Shown here: positions 1 to 9,607 of the stretch, in pieces | How the letters are laid out: each line of letters opens with the position of its first letter | How positions within the stretch are numbered: position 1 is the first letter of the stretch | DNA from: Marinobacter segnicrescens | Lineage (GTDB): Bacteria > Pseudomonadota > Gammaproteobacteria > Pseudomonadales > Oleiphilaceae | DNA length: 64,000 nt | Direction of reading: 5' to 3' | NCBI RefSeq assembly: GCF_900111555.1 | Contig: NZ_FOHZ01000001.1 | Location: 537,758-601,757, forward strand | Made by a program: the position numbers and the translations under genes | Notes under the pieces: generated by a model | Databases searched by the model: none | Seen by the model: only the letters and a program-made list of their open reading frames with translations | What the model was told of the DNA's origin: nothing

Positions 1-1231
1 ATCCCCGGGAAGGATCGATGGGGGAATCGGCATGGCGTTTGGAGAAGGCAATGCCTGGCAGCAATAACCGGGTATTGCCGGACTCTGCGTTGCCGATATC
101 AAACCGCTCATTCTCCCAGCGCATGGAAAGTACACGCGTCCAGCCATTATCCATCCGGTGGCGCCACTGCTGGCCGACAGTGAACCGGTCTGACTGCACA
201 TCCTCGATATCCTCCCGCTGGTAACCGGCCGAGAGGCGTATGGAATCGGTCATCGGCGGATCGAGTGGCAACTCATACCAGCCAGTGATGTTCTGGCGTG
301 GCGCCGATAATTCGGTCTCCGCGCCACGGCGATGGCCCCATTCGTTCACCCAGTGCTCAGTCCAGGTGCCCCGGAAACGGGGGCCGACATCCGTGGAGAA
401 GCCAACACCGGCAGCCACCGAGCGGGGATCACGCTCACTGACCCGGGCAGTCACCGGGATAACGCCGTCTTCTGCCTCCGAGGGCGGTGCCGTCACCAGT
501 ACCTGCTCGAAATAGCCGCTGTTGGACAGGTCTGAGCTCAGTTCGGCCACCTTGTCAGCATGATAGGGAGTACCCGGCTCAATCTGCACAAACCGCCGCA
601 GCAGGGACTGGTCGAACACGTGGTCTTCGTTGAAGCTGACCTGACCCATGCGATAGCGATCGCCGCTGACAAAGTGCAGCACGATGTCGGCCTCGCGGGT
701 CTCCGGATTGACTCTGAGCGTGCGTTGCTCGAACTCACCGTCAAAATAACCAAGACGTGAGGCGCGGCTGCTGATCACCTGGCGCAGGGTTTCGTACTGG
801 CCATGATTCAGTATATCGCCCTGTGCTGGTTGCTCCGGTAGGTTGGCGCTGAAGTCCGGGTCCTCGGACGCAGGACCGGAAATCGTCACTTCACGGGAGG
901 CAACACGCACCGGCTCACCGGGCACCACTTCCAGAATCAGTACCGGCGGGTCACCGTCCTGAATCCGGCGGGTAATAGACGGACTGTAGTACCCCAGGGC
1001 GCGCAGGGCTTCACGGACCTGGTCTTCCGCGGTGCGACCGTAGCGGCGCAATGACGGACGGCTGCGGTTCTCCACCTCGCCGACGAAAGCGCGGGCGTTC
1101 TGCAAAAGCTCCGGGTAATCCCCTTCAATCCGGATATCAAGCTGGTTGGCGTTTGCCAAAGGCGCCAGTGCCAGCACCAGCGACGCCACAGCGCCGAGGG
1201 AGAATCGTCCTGATGTGTAATTGGTTCGCAA
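1..1231 (-). CDS. tamA: Translocation and assembly module protein TamA (partial, 3' end off window)
   Basis: Outer-membrane BamA/Omp85-family protein that works with TamB in moving autotransporters or lipids to the outer membrane. About 410 codons are visible and the C-terminal barrel strands lie beyond the left edge. It begins with a hydrophobic signal peptide ending near LAPLANA, followed by POTRA-type repeats (LDIRIEGDYPELLQNARAFV, then ALRALGYYSPSITRRI), and reaches a barrel segment, PGIAFSKRHADSPIDPSRG, that is typical of TamA. The best start is TTG at 1231, preceded by GGAG six bases upstream; I found no ATG in frame near it. E. coli TamA is 577 residues, so about 70% is present. TamB would be expected just downstream, outside the window. 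Confidence 0.9.
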   Translation of the reverse strand, partial: MRTNYTSGRFSLGAVASLVLALAPLANANQLDIRIEGDYPELLQNARAFVGEVENRSRPSLRRYGRTAEDQVREALRALGYYSPSITRRIQDGDPPVLILEVVPGEPVRVASREVTISGPASEDPDFSANLPEQPAQGDILNHGQYETLRQVISSRASRLGYFDGEFEQRTLRVNPETREADIVLHFVSGDRYRMGQVSFNEDHVFDQSLLRRFVQIEPGTPYHADKVAELSSDLSNSGYFEQVLVTAPPSEAEDGVIPVTARVSERDPRSVAAGVGFSTDVGPRFRGTWTEHWVNEWGHRRGAETELSAPRQNITGWYELPLDPPMTDSIRLSAGYQREDIEDVQSDRFTVGQQWRHRMDNGWTRVLSMRWENERFDIGNAESGNTRLLLPGIAFSKRHADSPIDPSRG

Positions 1232-1432
1232 ATCCGGCTCCGGTTTAACGACGCCTGTGGTTCTTCCCCGGCAAATGGCTGCCCTGTCAGGAGTTCGTCG
1301 TGGACGTCCAAATACGCTAGTCTGTTGGAAAGCGTCTGACAACACCATGAATCGGCGGCAAATACTGATCGCCGGGGTCGTTGCCGGACACGTCTCCATT
1401 CAACCAGGCGTCAGGGGAGTTGTTGCCAGCGG

Positions 1433-2458
1433 ATGTTCACCATCAACAGGGAGAATCTCAAGAAAAGCCATCAGACCGTCTGGTTTGTCGTCGACTTTCT
1501 GATGCTGGGTCTGCTGATCCTCAACCTGGCACTGATTATCTTCGATTCCATATACAGCTTCGCGGCCATCCAGGACTTTTTCCAGCAATCCCTGCCGGCA
1601 TTCTACAATGCCTATCACCCGGTACACCGCAATTTCATCTTCTACGACCTGATCTTCGTCAGCATCTTTCTGACAGAGTTCTTCGTGCGCTGGCTCTACG
1701 CCATACGCATCGGGCTTTATCAGCGGTGGTATTTCTATCCGTTTATCCACTGGTACGACCTGCTTGGCTGTATACCGACCAGTGGCATGCGCTTCCTGCG
1801 GGTGTTGCGGGTGATCAGCATTATCTACCGCCTGCACCGCTACGGCGTTATCGACTTTACGAAGACGCGGCTGTACCAGTTCCTCGCGTTTTACTATGAA
1901 GCCTTCATGGAAGAGTTGTCCGACCGCATCGTATTGAAGGTACTGTCAGGCATGCAGGAGGAAGTACGCCGGGGTTCCCCGCTGCTGGACCGCATCTCAC
2001 ATGACATCATCCTGCCCCGCCGGGACGTCCTGGTGGGCTGGATATCGGACCGGGTGGCTGACATGGCCAACCAGGGCTATGTGCCCAACCGGGACGCCCT
2101 GCGCGGATATATGGAGGACCGCATCAGCGACGCCATCCGTCAGAACCCGGAACTCTCGCGCCTCAAGCTGCTGCCCATCTTCGGTAACCAGGTACGGGGC
2201 ACGCTGGAGGAAGCCATCGGCGACATCACCGCCAATATCATCAACCAGGTGATGGAAGACCTTTCCAGCAGTCGCAACCACGACTTCATTGCCGACCTGG
2301 TGGATGTATTCATGCCACACCCCAGGACCTTCGACGCCACCAGAGAACCCGAAGTGTCCCGTCGCCAGGACAATGAGGTACTGATCAACCTGACGCTGGA
2401 GATCATTGACGCTATAAAGGACCAGGTTCACCACAAACGGTGGCGCGAGGAACTCTGA
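1433..2458 (+). CDS. Membrane protein with voltage-sensor-like N-terminal half
   Basis: A 341-residue protein with no confident family name. The N-terminal 140 residues hold hydrophobic helices (about 16-38, 67-90 and 105-135). The last is S4-like, with arginines at 120, 123, 126, 133 and 136, near three-residue spacing as in voltage-sensor domains. No pore loop or S5-S6 pair follows. Instead residues 150-341 are soluble and amphipathic, with repeated helices of the type RISHDIILPRRDVLVGWISD and DRISDAIRQNPELSRLKLL. It lies between divergent tamA and the amidase. It could be a voltage-sensor-only proton channel, a sensor with a cytoplasmic effector, or simply an uncharacterised membrane protein; the S4 pattern is seen, the function is inferred. 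Confidence 0.75.
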   Translation: MFTINRENLKKSHQTVWFVVDFLMLGLLILNLALIIFDSIYSFAAIQDFFQQSLPAFYNAYHPVHRNFIFYDLIFVSIFLTEFFVRWLYAIRIGLYQRWYFYPFIHWYDLLGCIPTSGMRFLRVLRVISIIYRLHRYGVIDFTKTRLYQFLAFYYEAFMEELSDRIVLKVLSGMQEEVRRGSPLLDRISHDIILPRRDVLVGWISDRVADMANQGYVPNRDALRGYMEDRISDAIRQNPELSRLKLLPIFGNQVRGTLEEAIGDITANIINQVMEDLSSSRNHDFIADLVDVFMPHPRTFDATREPEVSRRQDNEVLINLTLEIIDAIKDQVHHKRWREEL

Positions 2459-2494
2459 CCCTGTCAGGGCCGATGCCTTATCCGGGAGACGTAC

Positions 2495-3982
2495 ATGGAT
2501 CAATCGCTGCATTACCTTACCGCTTTCGGGCTAATGCAATTACTGGAGGCAGGCGACCTGACCAGTGAAGCGATCACCCGCTCCCTGCTCCAACGAATTG
2601 AACGACATAACCCGGCCCTCAACGCCGTCATCGACCTGGACCAGGAAAGGGCCCTTGGCCTCGCCAGGGAAGCCGACCGTAAACGCCAGGCAGGTGAACC
2701 CTGCGGCCCCCTCCATGGCTTGCCCATGACAGTGAAGGACACCTGGGAAGTACCCGGCCTGGGCTGTTGCGCAGGCGCTCCGGTGCTGTCCGGATACCGG
2801 CCAGAGCAGCCGGCGGATGTAATCCGGCGGCTCCAGGACGCTGGCGCCATTATCATCGGCAAGACCAATGTGCCTTACTACGCCTCCGACATACAGACCT
2901 ACAACCGGGTTTACGGTACCAGCTATAACCCCTGGAACCGGGACCACACCCCCGGCGGGTCTTCCGGTGGTTCCGCCGCGGCCCTGGCCAGTGGCATGAC
3001 ACCACTGGAAGTGGGCAGCGACCTGGCCGGTTCCATCCGCACCCCGGCCCACTTCTGTGGCGTATTCGGGCACAAGCCCAGCCGCACGCTGATTTCCTTC
3101 CGCGGCCATATCCCTGGCCCGCCGGGCACCATCAGCCAGCCGGACCTGGCAGAAGGCGGGCCCATGGCCCGGTCGGCGGAGGACCTGGAAACCCTGTTAA
3201 AAGTGATTGCCGGCCCGCGCCCCCAACTGGCCCGCAGCTGGCAACTGAGTATGGAGCCGGCAGCTGTTGAAACCCTGGCCGAAGCCCGTATTGGCCTGTG
3301 GCTGGACGACCCGGAGTGCCCCGTAGACCACGAACTGACTAACTCCTATCGGAAACTGGCCGATACCCTGGCCGCCGGTGGCGCCCTGGTGACGGACCTG
3401 GCCCATCCGCTGTTATCTCTGGCCCACATCATGCCGGCCTACTTCAACCTGCTGGGCAGCCTGTTGGGTAGCGGCATGACCAGCCGCCAGAAGCGGCGCC
3501 TCAAACTCTTTGCCTTGGCCGAAAAGCCCCTGCGCCGGGTAACACCCATGACCTGCGGCATGGCGGAATTCGCCCGAGGCACCAGCCAGAGCATCGGCCA
3601 CTGGATGCACTGGAACGAAACCCGGGAGAAAATGCGGGAACAGGTAGAGGACATTTTCCGGGAAGTGGATGTCATGCTGACGCCGGTAAACCCGGTCACG
3701 GCCATCCGCCACGACCAGAGTGACCCGCCCTATCGCCGGCAGATCCGGGTCAACGGCGAGAACCGCCCCTACTACGACCAGTTCTGCTGGATTGCCCTCG
3801 CCACGTTGCTGGGGCTGCCTGCCACCTCCGTTCCGATTGGAGTGACCAACGCGGGACTGCCATATAGCATCCAGGTGATCGGTGCACCGGGCAGGGATCT
3901 GACAACACTGGGATTCGCACGGCTGCTTGAAGCAGAGGGACTGGCCGGCTTCAGGAAGCCGCCAGGCTATTCGGGAGAATAG
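2495..3982 (+). CDS. Amidase (amidase signature family)
   Basis: A 495-residue amidohydrolase of the Ser-cisSer-Lys class, hydrolysing an amide substrate that cannot be told from sequence. The catalytic lysine is K81 in LPMTVKDTWEV, the glycine/serine-rich signature GGSSGGSAAALASG starts at residue 154 with the cis-Ser at 156, and the nucleophile is S180 in SDLAGSIRTP. Length and architecture match GatA-like amidases, but no GatB or GatC lies nearby, so this is a catabolic amidase rather than the tRNA amidotransferase. The start has a good ribosome site (GGGAGACGTAC). It follows the voltage-sensor-like gene by 36 bases and may be cotranscribed. Confidence 0.92.
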   Translation: MDQSLHYLTAFGLMQLLEAGDLTSEAITRSLLQRIERHNPALNAVIDLDQERALGLAREADRKRQAGEPCGPLHGLPMTVKDTWEVPGLGCCAGAPVLSGYRPEQPADVIRRLQDAGAIIIGKTNVPYYASDIQTYNRVYGTSYNPWNRDHTPGGSSGGSAAALASGMTPLEVGSDLAGSIRTPAHFCGVFGHKPSRTLISFRGHIPGPPGTISQPDLAEGGPMARSAEDLETLLKVIAGPRPQLARSWQLSMEPAAVETLAEARIGLWLDDPECPVDHELTNSYRKLADTLAAGGALVTDLAHPLLSLAHIMPAYFNLLGSLLGSGMTSRQKRRLKLFALAEKPLRRVTPMTCGMAEFARGTSQSIGHWMHWNETREKMREQVEDIFREVDVMLTPVNPVTAIRHDQSDPPYRRQIRVNGENRPYYDQFCWIALATLLGLPATSVPIGVTNAGLPYSIQVIGAPGRDLTTLGFARLLEAEGLAGFRKPPGYSGE

Positions 3983-4045
3983 CGCAATGGACAGGAAGAG
4001 ATCAGGCAGGCCGTCCCTGGCCCGGTCAAATCGTCCTGAAAGGGA

Positions 4046-5185
4046 TTACTGGCCGTACTGAGAAACGTCGACCTTCGAGAACACGTGCTCCCAGTAGAGG
4101 TCCGCCAGCTCTTCGCTGCTTTCGACGCCATCAATACGCTCGCGCCATTCTCCCAGCAGCTCACGGAAGCGCTCGATCTTCTCGTCAGCATTCTGGATAC
4201 CGTAGCGCTCCTCGTAGGCGGAGGCGATGGTCTTCAGGTCTTCACGGATAAACTCACGGTTCTTCTCAACCATGGCTTCCGAGGGCTGGGTCAGGCCAAT
4301 GCCCTGTTCCTCGGCGGTGCGCTCGTTGTCTACGGCGCCCTTCTCGTAGCCCCAGCTGAACTCGGCAGACAGAACCGATGTGGCTTCCAGCAGCGCCTGG
4401 CGTTGCTCTTCGTTCAGGGAGCGCCAGCTGTCCAGATTGATGTTGGCTGAGCCCACACCACTGAAGGTACCGCTGGGGTAGTTCACAGTGATGTCGTCCA
4501 CCACTTCAAACAGGTTGAAGACGGACAATTCCGAGGTGGACTGAACCGAGCAATCCACCACACCCTGACTCAGACCTTCATAGATCTCGTTAACAGACAT
4601 GGTGATAGGGTTGGCGCCCACAGACTCGGCCCAACGTGCCCACTGGGCACCGGACGTACGCAGGTTCTTGCCTTCCAGGGCCTCAAGGCTGTCCACCTTC
4701 TCACGGCACAACAGGGAGTAAGGCGGTGTGGCAGCGCTACCCAGGAACAGCTGGTTCTGGGCGGCAAACTCGTCACGGCACTCGGTGCATTCGCTGAAGA
4801 TGAATTCGGACATGGCACCGGTATACACCAGACCCGCCTGGGATGAGCCACGCTCGGTCAGCTCAATGGACATGGACACTTCCGCCACCATGTTGGTGTG
4901 GGGAAAATCCGCCGGGAAGTACGGCGTGAGTACCACGCCCATATCTGCCATGCCGTCGCGGATGCCAGCCGGGGTTTCCCGCAGGTTCAGCAGCGACAGC
5001 TCGAATACACGAACGCTGACATCGCCACCGGACAGCTCGTCCAGGCGCTCTTCAAACACGCCCAGGGCATCACTGGTGATACTGCCCTGCGGATAACCCG
5101 AGGCGAACCGCAGCTCCGCAGCCTGGACAGCCACAGAACCCATGGCCATCAGACCGATAGCCGCAGCAAGGGGATACTTTTTCAT
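4046..5185 (-). CDS. TRAP transporter solute-binding protein, DctP type (paralogue 1)
   Basis: Periplasmic substrate-binding protein of 379 residues with an N-terminal signal peptide (cut after VAVQA). It has the DctP fold: a mature start of ELRFASGYPQGS, a central SGAQWARWAESVGANPI segment and the VVDCSVQST motif that packs against the bound carboxylate. It shares a C-terminal signature, LADLYWEHVFSKVDV, with two other proteins in this window (8417-9577 and 23844-24998). No DctQ/DctM membrane subunits are present, so it must work with distant ones. It sits downstream of a CoA ligase/hydratase set, which suggests an organic acid ligand. The leader carries AACAACAATAA just before the AGGAG ribosome site. 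Confidence 0.88.
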   Translation of the reverse strand: MKKYPLAAAIGLMAMGSVAVQAAELRFASGYPQGSITSDALGVFEERLDELSGGDVSVRVFELSLLNLRETPAGIRDGMADMGVVLTPYFPADFPHTNMVAEVSMSIELTERGSSQAGLVYTGAMSEFIFSECTECRDEFAAQNQLFLGSAATPPYSLLCREKVDSLEALEGKNLRTSGAQWARWAESVGANPITMSVNEIYEGLSQGVVDCSVQSTSELSVFNLFEVVDDITVNYPSGTFSGVGSANINLDSWRSLNEEQRQALLEATSVLSAEFSWGYEKGAVDNERTAEEQGIGLTQPSEAMVEKNREFIREDLKTIASAYEERYGIQNADEKIERFRELLGEWRERIDGVESSEELADLYWEHVFSKVDVSQYGQ

Positions 5186-5198
5186 TGGGGGAGCTCCT

Positions 5199-5209
5199 TT
5201 ATTGTTGTT
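5199..5209 (-). promoter_or_regulatory. A/C-rich leader (Crc/Hfq-like CA motif) before TRAP paralogue 1
   Basis: The minus strand reads AACAACAATAA directly upstream of AGGAG for the gene starting at 5185. It fits the AAYAAYAA target of Hfq/Crc translational repression known in Pseudomonas. That assignment is inference. Confidence 0.4.
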
Positions 5210-5332
5210 TCAAAATGAAACCATATTGGTGCGGACCCAACTATACGTATCCCTTCGCCGGGAATCCATGGTTCCCACAACGCAAAGTGTTATCCATCGC
5301 TTCGCCGGGAACACATTTGACCCCCTGGCTAA

Positions 5333-5719
5333 TCAAATGGCCTGAACTGCCTCAGCCAGCATATCCCGGACCTTGCCGGCAATCTGCTTGAGCTCATCGT
5401 TGTCGACAGCCATCATGGACTCGACCGGATCAATGGCACTGACCTCAATGCCATCGTCCGTCTCACGCAGAATGACGTTGCATGGCAACATGGCCCCGAC
5501 TTTTGGTTCAGCGCCGATGGCCTCCCAGGCCATGCCGGGGTTACAGGCTCCCAGAATGCGGTAGCCGGCCATGTCCTTGTCCAGCTTCTTCTTCATGGTT
5601 GCCTTGACGTCAATTTCGGTCAGCACACCAAAGCCTTTGTCTGCCAACGCCTTGCGCGTGCGTTCGTCAACAGTTTCAAAGTCCGCATCGCGGATTGTGC
5701 GATCCAGGGTATAAGTCAT
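5333..5719 (-). CDS. DUF302 domain protein
   Basis: A 128-residue cytoplasmic protein (no signal peptide) of the DUF302 family, shown by an N-terminal strand-helix region, FGVLTEIDVKATMKKKL, and by YRILGACNPGMAWEAIGAEP followed by LLPCNVILRE-like strands (here MLPCNVILRETDDGIEVS). The family is widespread and of unknown biochemical role, often near redox or metal genes. The start has a strong AGGAGG site. It lies between TRAP paralogue 1 and the enoyl-CoA hydratase on the same strand, with 147 and 166 base gaps, so it may be a separate transcript. Confidence 0.88.
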   Translation of the reverse strand: MTYTLDRTIRDADFETVDERTRKALADKGFGVLTEIDVKATMKKKLDKDMAGYRILGACNPGMAWEAIGAEPKVGAMLPCNVILRETDDGIEVSAIDPVESMMAVDNDELKQIAGKVRDMLAEAVQAI

Positions 5720-5885
5720 ACCAACCTCCTCGTTTGCACTGTGACAGGGAACAACCAGAAAACCCGATTTTCATAGTGGCCCCCCAGCCAATCAAACGCA
5801 AAATCACGGTAGCCCAACGGTCAGAGACGCACCCTGAGTCAGTCTGCTCATTCCGCCACTCGCAGCATCGCCAGGAGAACGGCTA

Positions 5886-6623
5886 TCATCGATTCAGGAA
5901 CGCCCTCATGGCGCCACGGGCATTTTCAGTTTTGCCCAACTCCGTCGCCAGACCCATCTCCAGGCCATAACCTTCCAGCACCCCCATCTGCTCTACATCC
6001 GCCAGGCTCTTCCGGGCCATCTGAACCGCGGCGGGATCTTTTTTCGCTATTTCCCTGGCAATGGTCCGTGCATAGGGCATCAATTCCTCCTGTGGAAGGC
6101 AGGCTTCGATAACCCGGCGATGGAAAAGCTCACGGGCATCCAGCTGGTGACCAGTGAGTAGCATTCGATTAACCGTGGAGTGGCCTAGCAGGCGCATGGC
6201 ATGGCGGGCACCACCGAGCATGCCCACGTTGACTTCCGGAATACCGACATAGGTATTATCGCTGGCAACCAGAATGCAACAGCTCGACGCGATACCAAGA
6301 CCCGCGCCCAGCGCGGGACCATTGATGGCGGCAATGGAGGGTTTGCGACTGTTCAGGAGGGCATCGTACATATCCAGGCCAACACTGGTCGGCCCGGGCG
6401 TATCACTTTCAAGCGCCGCCAGCTGCTCACGCAAATCAACCCCTGCCGAGAAACACCGGCCCTGACCGGTCAGGATGACCGCTCGTACCTCCTCATTGGC
6501 ATCGGCTGCTTTCAGGGCCTCGACCAACGCCTGCATCATGCCGAGAGTCAGCGCGTTCACAGGCGGACGACTCAGGGTAATGGTAGCCACATGCTCGGCG
6601 ACCGACAGATCTATGTCTGACAT
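5886..6623 (-). CDS. Enoyl-CoA hydratase/isomerase family protein
   Basis: A 245-residue crotonase-fold enzyme acting on an acyl-CoA thioester in the cytoplasm. The CoA-binding and oxyanion-hole segments are visible: CFSAGVDLREQL and INGPALGAGLGIAS, followed by the IPEVNVGMLGGARHAMRLLG region that carries the catalytic acid in hydratases. The family covers hydratases, isomerases and others, so the exact reaction is open. It lies 36 bases downstream of the CoA ligase at 6660-8306 on the same strand. The two probably form an operon for activation and then hydration of an unsaturated acid, perhaps the one bound by the flanking TRAP proteins. Confidence 0.9.
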   Translation of the reverse strand: MSDIDLSVAEHVATITLSRPPVNALTLGMMQALVEALKAADANEEVRAVILTGQGRCFSAGVDLREQLAALESDTPGPTSVGLDMYDALLNSRKPSIAAINGPALGAGLGIASSCCILVASDNTYVGIPEVNVGMLGGARHAMRLLGHSTVNRMLLTGHQLDARELFHRRVIEACLPQEELMPYARTIAREIAKKDPAAVQMARKSLADVEQMGVLEGYGLEMGLATELGKTENARGAMRAFLNR

Positions 6624-6659
6624 GGATGGGATATCTCCGATTTTCGACAGATAGCTGAT

Positions 6660-8306
6660 TCAGGTCTCTTTCAAGGCCCGCCGCAAAATCTTCCCGGTCG
6701 GGGTTTTTGGAAGGTCCTCAATAATGTCGACGATTCTGGGGTACTTATAGGCCGCCAGGCGCTCCTTGCAATAGTCGATCAGTTCGTCCGACGTCACCGT
6801 TGCGCCCTCGGTCAGGCTGACGACGGCTCTCACAGTCTCACCCCGGTAATCATCCCTGGCCGGCACTACGGCGACTTCGCGAACCTGCGGATGTGTGTAA
6901 AGCACATCCTCCACATCCCTGGGCCAGACCTTGTAACCGGAGGCAATGATCATGTCCTTCTTGCGGTCAATCAGGTAAACCCAGCCGTCCTTGTCGACAG
7001 TGGCTATGTCGCCCGTCGCAATCCACCCATCAACAATGGACTGATCTTCAGGCCTCCGCCAGTAACCGGAGATGACCTGGGGCCCTTTTATCAGCAGCTC
7101 ACCCTCCTCTCCTGCAGGTACTTCCTTGCCCTGGTCGTCCACGATCCGGATATCGGTATTGAACACCGGAACACCGATCGACAGGGCGCCGTATTTCGGG
7201 TCGACCGGCCCCTCGTACTGGAGGGGCGTCACGGTCACCGTTGCGCTGGTTTCCGTCATCCCGTAGGCATTGCGCACAATGATGCCAAGCTTTTCCCGCA
7301 AGGCATCCCGCACCGCGGGAGGTACCGGCGCCCCGCCGGAAAGAACCAGCCTGAAACTCTCGAAATCACCGGGCTTCACGCCGGGAACATTCATCAGGGC
7401 AATCAATGCGGTAATTGGCGCCACCGTAAACACCGGTTTGTGCCTTCTGATCTCGTCCAGCACCATGTCGGGCACGAATCGCCGGTACAGGACCAGGGGC
7501 GACCCGGCCAACAGCGCGGAACAAAGGTTGCCCACAAGGCCAGTAATATGAAACAGGGGCGCGATGGCCAGGTTAGGCTCCCCGGGCGCCATTCTGAGCC
7601 ATTCCCGGGATACCTGGGCGTTGAAAGACAGGTTGCCGTGGGAGTGCATGGCGCCTTTGGGCTTGCCGGTCGTGCCAGAGGTATAGACGATCGTTGCTGT
7701 GTCCGTATTCGTCCGCTCAATAACGGGGATGTCGCCTGCCGGTAACGACGAAACTTCCTCCATAAATTCCGGGCACTCTGCACCGGAGGCCGTATCACCG
7801 AATACCCTCGGGTCGTTCTCGCCCTGGAAAAACGCCTCCGAGGTGACATAAACCTTTCCCACCCCGTGGTTTTCGGTAACGTCCTTGCCAACAGCGTGGT
7901 AAAACTCATCCTGCAGGACAACAATGGTCGGTTCACAATCCTCCAGGACAAATTCGAACTCTTTCGACTTGTACATGGGGTTTGCAGGCACCACGATCGC
8001 TCCGACCTTCCACGCAGCGATCAGTACCAGCACAAACTGCGGCACGTTCTGCATCACCATCAGTAACCGGTCACCGGCGCCAAGTCCGTTGTTGATAAAT
8101 GCCCTGGCCATTTGATCCGAAAGTTTGTCGACCTCACTGAACGACAAGCTACCGTCAAAGTACAAAATAGCCGGCATGTCCGGGCGCTGTCGCACCGCAT
8201 CCCGGAATACCGACAACATATCTCCGTATTCCTGGTGTATTTCTCCAGGCTGGCCCGGGTCATACAATTTCTGCCAGAACCGCTGCTCGAATTGTTGTTC
8301 TGTCAC
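6660..8306 (-). CDS. Acyl-CoA synthetase (AMP-forming CoA ligase)
   Basis: A 548-residue member of the ANL superfamily that activates a carboxylic acid to its CoA thioester via an acyl-adenylate. Core motifs are complete: [19 protein letters not shown] (P-loop), NAYGMTETSATVT (A5), GWIATGDIATVDKDGW (A7), the hinge DRKKDMIIASGYKVWP and the C-terminal lysine in PKTPTGKILRR. It resembles long-chain and aryl-acid ligases; the substrate cannot be read from sequence. It is transcribed with the enoyl-CoA hydratase downstream, and TRAP paralogue 2 lies 110 bases upstream on the same strand, so uptake, activation and beta-oxidation may form one unit. Confidence 0.93.
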   Translation of the reverse strand: MTEQQFEQRFWQKLYDPGQPGEIHQEYGDMLSVFRDAVRQRPDMPAILYFDGSLSFSEVDKLSDQMARAFINNGLGAGDRLLMVMQNVPQFVLVLIAAWKVGAIVVPANPMYKSKEFEFVLEDCEPTIVVLQDEFYHAVGKDVTENHGVGKVYVTSEAFFQGENDPRVFGDTASGAECPEFMEEVSSLPAGDIPVIERTNTDTATIVYTSGTTGKPKGAMHSHGNLSFNAQVSREWLRMAPGEPNLAIAPLFHITGLVGNLCSALLAGSPLVLYRRFVPDMVLDEIRRHKPVFTVAPITALIALMNVPGVKPGDFESFRLVLSGGAPVPPAVRDALREKLGIIVRNAYGMTETSATVTVTPLQYEGPVDPKYGALSIGVPVFNTDIRIVDDQGKEVPAGEEGELLIKGPQVISGYWRRPEDQSIVDGWIATGDIATVDKDGWVYLIDRKKDMIIASGYKVWPRDVEDVLYTHPQVREVAVVPARDDYRGETVRAVVSLTEGATVTSDELIDYCKERLAAYKYPRIVDIIEDLPKTPTGKILRRALKET

Positions 8307-8416
8307 CTTCTTTCCCCCTGAACCTTCATAGTCAAAGCACCACTGTGACGGTCACCGGGCCCTGCGACATCCTTGTCATAATCCCGGAGTCAAAGCTCGT
8401 TATCGATCATGGGTTA

Positions 8417-9577
8417 CTAAAGACCATAATGCTCCACATCAACCTTTGAGAAGGCCTCCCTCCAGTAAAGGTCAGCCAGCTCATCCGCATCATCAACGTC
8501 CTCGACCAGGTCCGACCAGCGGTTCAGCATTTCCCTGAATCCTGAGATCCGTTCGTGGGCATTTTCGATACCAAAACGCTCTTCATAACTGGCCGCCACC
8601 GCCTCGATATCATTCGCAATAAACTCCATTGACCTTTTAACCAGGGCATCAGAAGGCTCGTGGACCTGAATATCTTCACTGGACCGTGCGGTTTCCAGGT
8701 TATTCAGGCCTTCTTGCACATACCCCCAGGTCGCTTCCGCAGACAGCATGGCCGATGCCTTCACCAACGCCTTTCGCTGATCTACCGAAAGTTTTTTCCA
8801 CACATCCAGGTTGGTATTGTTAATGGCAGAACCACCATAAACGCCGCCAGGCACCTGGACGGTAATATCCGTGACCACTTCATCCAGCTTCCAGACCGAA
8901 AGATCTGTGGTAACGATCATCGTGCAATCGATAACCCCCTGACTCAGGGCCTCATAGGTTTCTGCTGCCGAAACAGATATAGGTGTTGCGCCCATGGCTT
9001 CCGCCCATCGTGACCACTGGGCCCCTCCCGCCCTTAAACGCTTGCCTTGCATATCGTCCATGTCAGTCACTGGCGTGGTACAAAGCAGCCAATAGGGAGG
9101 GCTGCTTGCCCCGCCAAGGAAAACCTGATTCTGCTCAACAAATTCTTCCGTACATTCGGGACAGTCTGAGAAAATGAACTCCGACATAGCTCCCGCATAG
9201 GCCAGGCCAGCTTTTTCCGGAGATACGCCAGTCGTTTCGAGCATCATGGTGAGCTCTGCGACCATATTGGAGTATGGGAACTCAGCGAGTGAATAAGAGA
9301 GGAAAAGCAGACCGCTATCTGCCATACCATGGGCGATGCCGGAGGGTGTCTCGGCAAAGGAAAGCAAAGACCCGGCATACACCTTCGCCGTAAGGGAACC
9401 ACCGGATAGCTCATCCAGATAGCTGGCGTAATCCTCGGCGGCAATCGCAGCAGTAGTATTGGGCGGGTAACCCGTTGTGTATTTTAATGTTTCTGCACCG
9501 ACACTGACTGATGAAAGGATCGAGGTTGCGGCCAGAGAGCCGATTAGAAACGTTTTTGTCGTTCTTATACCGCTCAT
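8417..9577 (-). CDS. TRAP transporter solute-binding protein, DctP type (paralogue 2)
   Basis: Periplasmic binding protein of 386 residues. The ATG at 9577 follows GGGAG and opens a standard signal peptide (FLIGSLAATSILSSVSVGA); in-frame codons further upstream would add a charged extension with no signal character. The mature protein starts ETLKYTTGYPPNT and has the GGAQWSRWAEAMGATPI and VIDCTMIVTTD segments of DctP. Its C-terminus, LADLYWREAFSKVDVEHYGL, matches the other two paralogues. A conserved pair of cysteines, as in SDCPECTEEF, also appears in all three. No membrane components are nearby. It probably feeds the CoA ligase encoded just downstream. Confidence 0.88.
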   Translation of the reverse strand: MSGIRTTKTFLIGSLAATSILSSVSVGAETLKYTTGYPPNTTAAIAAEDYASYLDELSGGSLTAKVYAGSLLSFAETPSGIAHGMADSGLLFLSYSLAEFPYSNMVAELTMMLETTGVSPEKAGLAYAGAMSEFIFSDCPECTEEFVEQNQVFLGGASSPPYWLLCTTPVTDMDDMQGKRLRAGGAQWSRWAEAMGATPISVSAAETYEALSQGVIDCTMIVTTDLSVWKLDEVVTDITVQVPGGVYGGSAINNTNLDVWKKLSVDQRKALVKASAMLSAEATWGYVQEGLNNLETARSSEDIQVHEPSDALVKRSMEFIANDIEAVAASYEERFGIENAHERISGFREMLNRWSDLVEDVDDADELADLYWREAFSKVDVEHYGL

Positions 9578-9590
9578 GATGATCTCCCGG

Positions 9591-9607
9591 TTTTTGTGAT
9601 TGTTGTT
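9591..9607 (-). promoter_or_regulatory. A/C-rich leader (Crc/Hfq-like CA motif) before TRAP paralogue 2
   Basis: The minus strand reads AACAACAATCACAAAAA immediately before CCGGGAG, the ribosome site of the gene starting at 9577. It is the same leader type as at 5199 and 10858. Confidence 0.4.
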
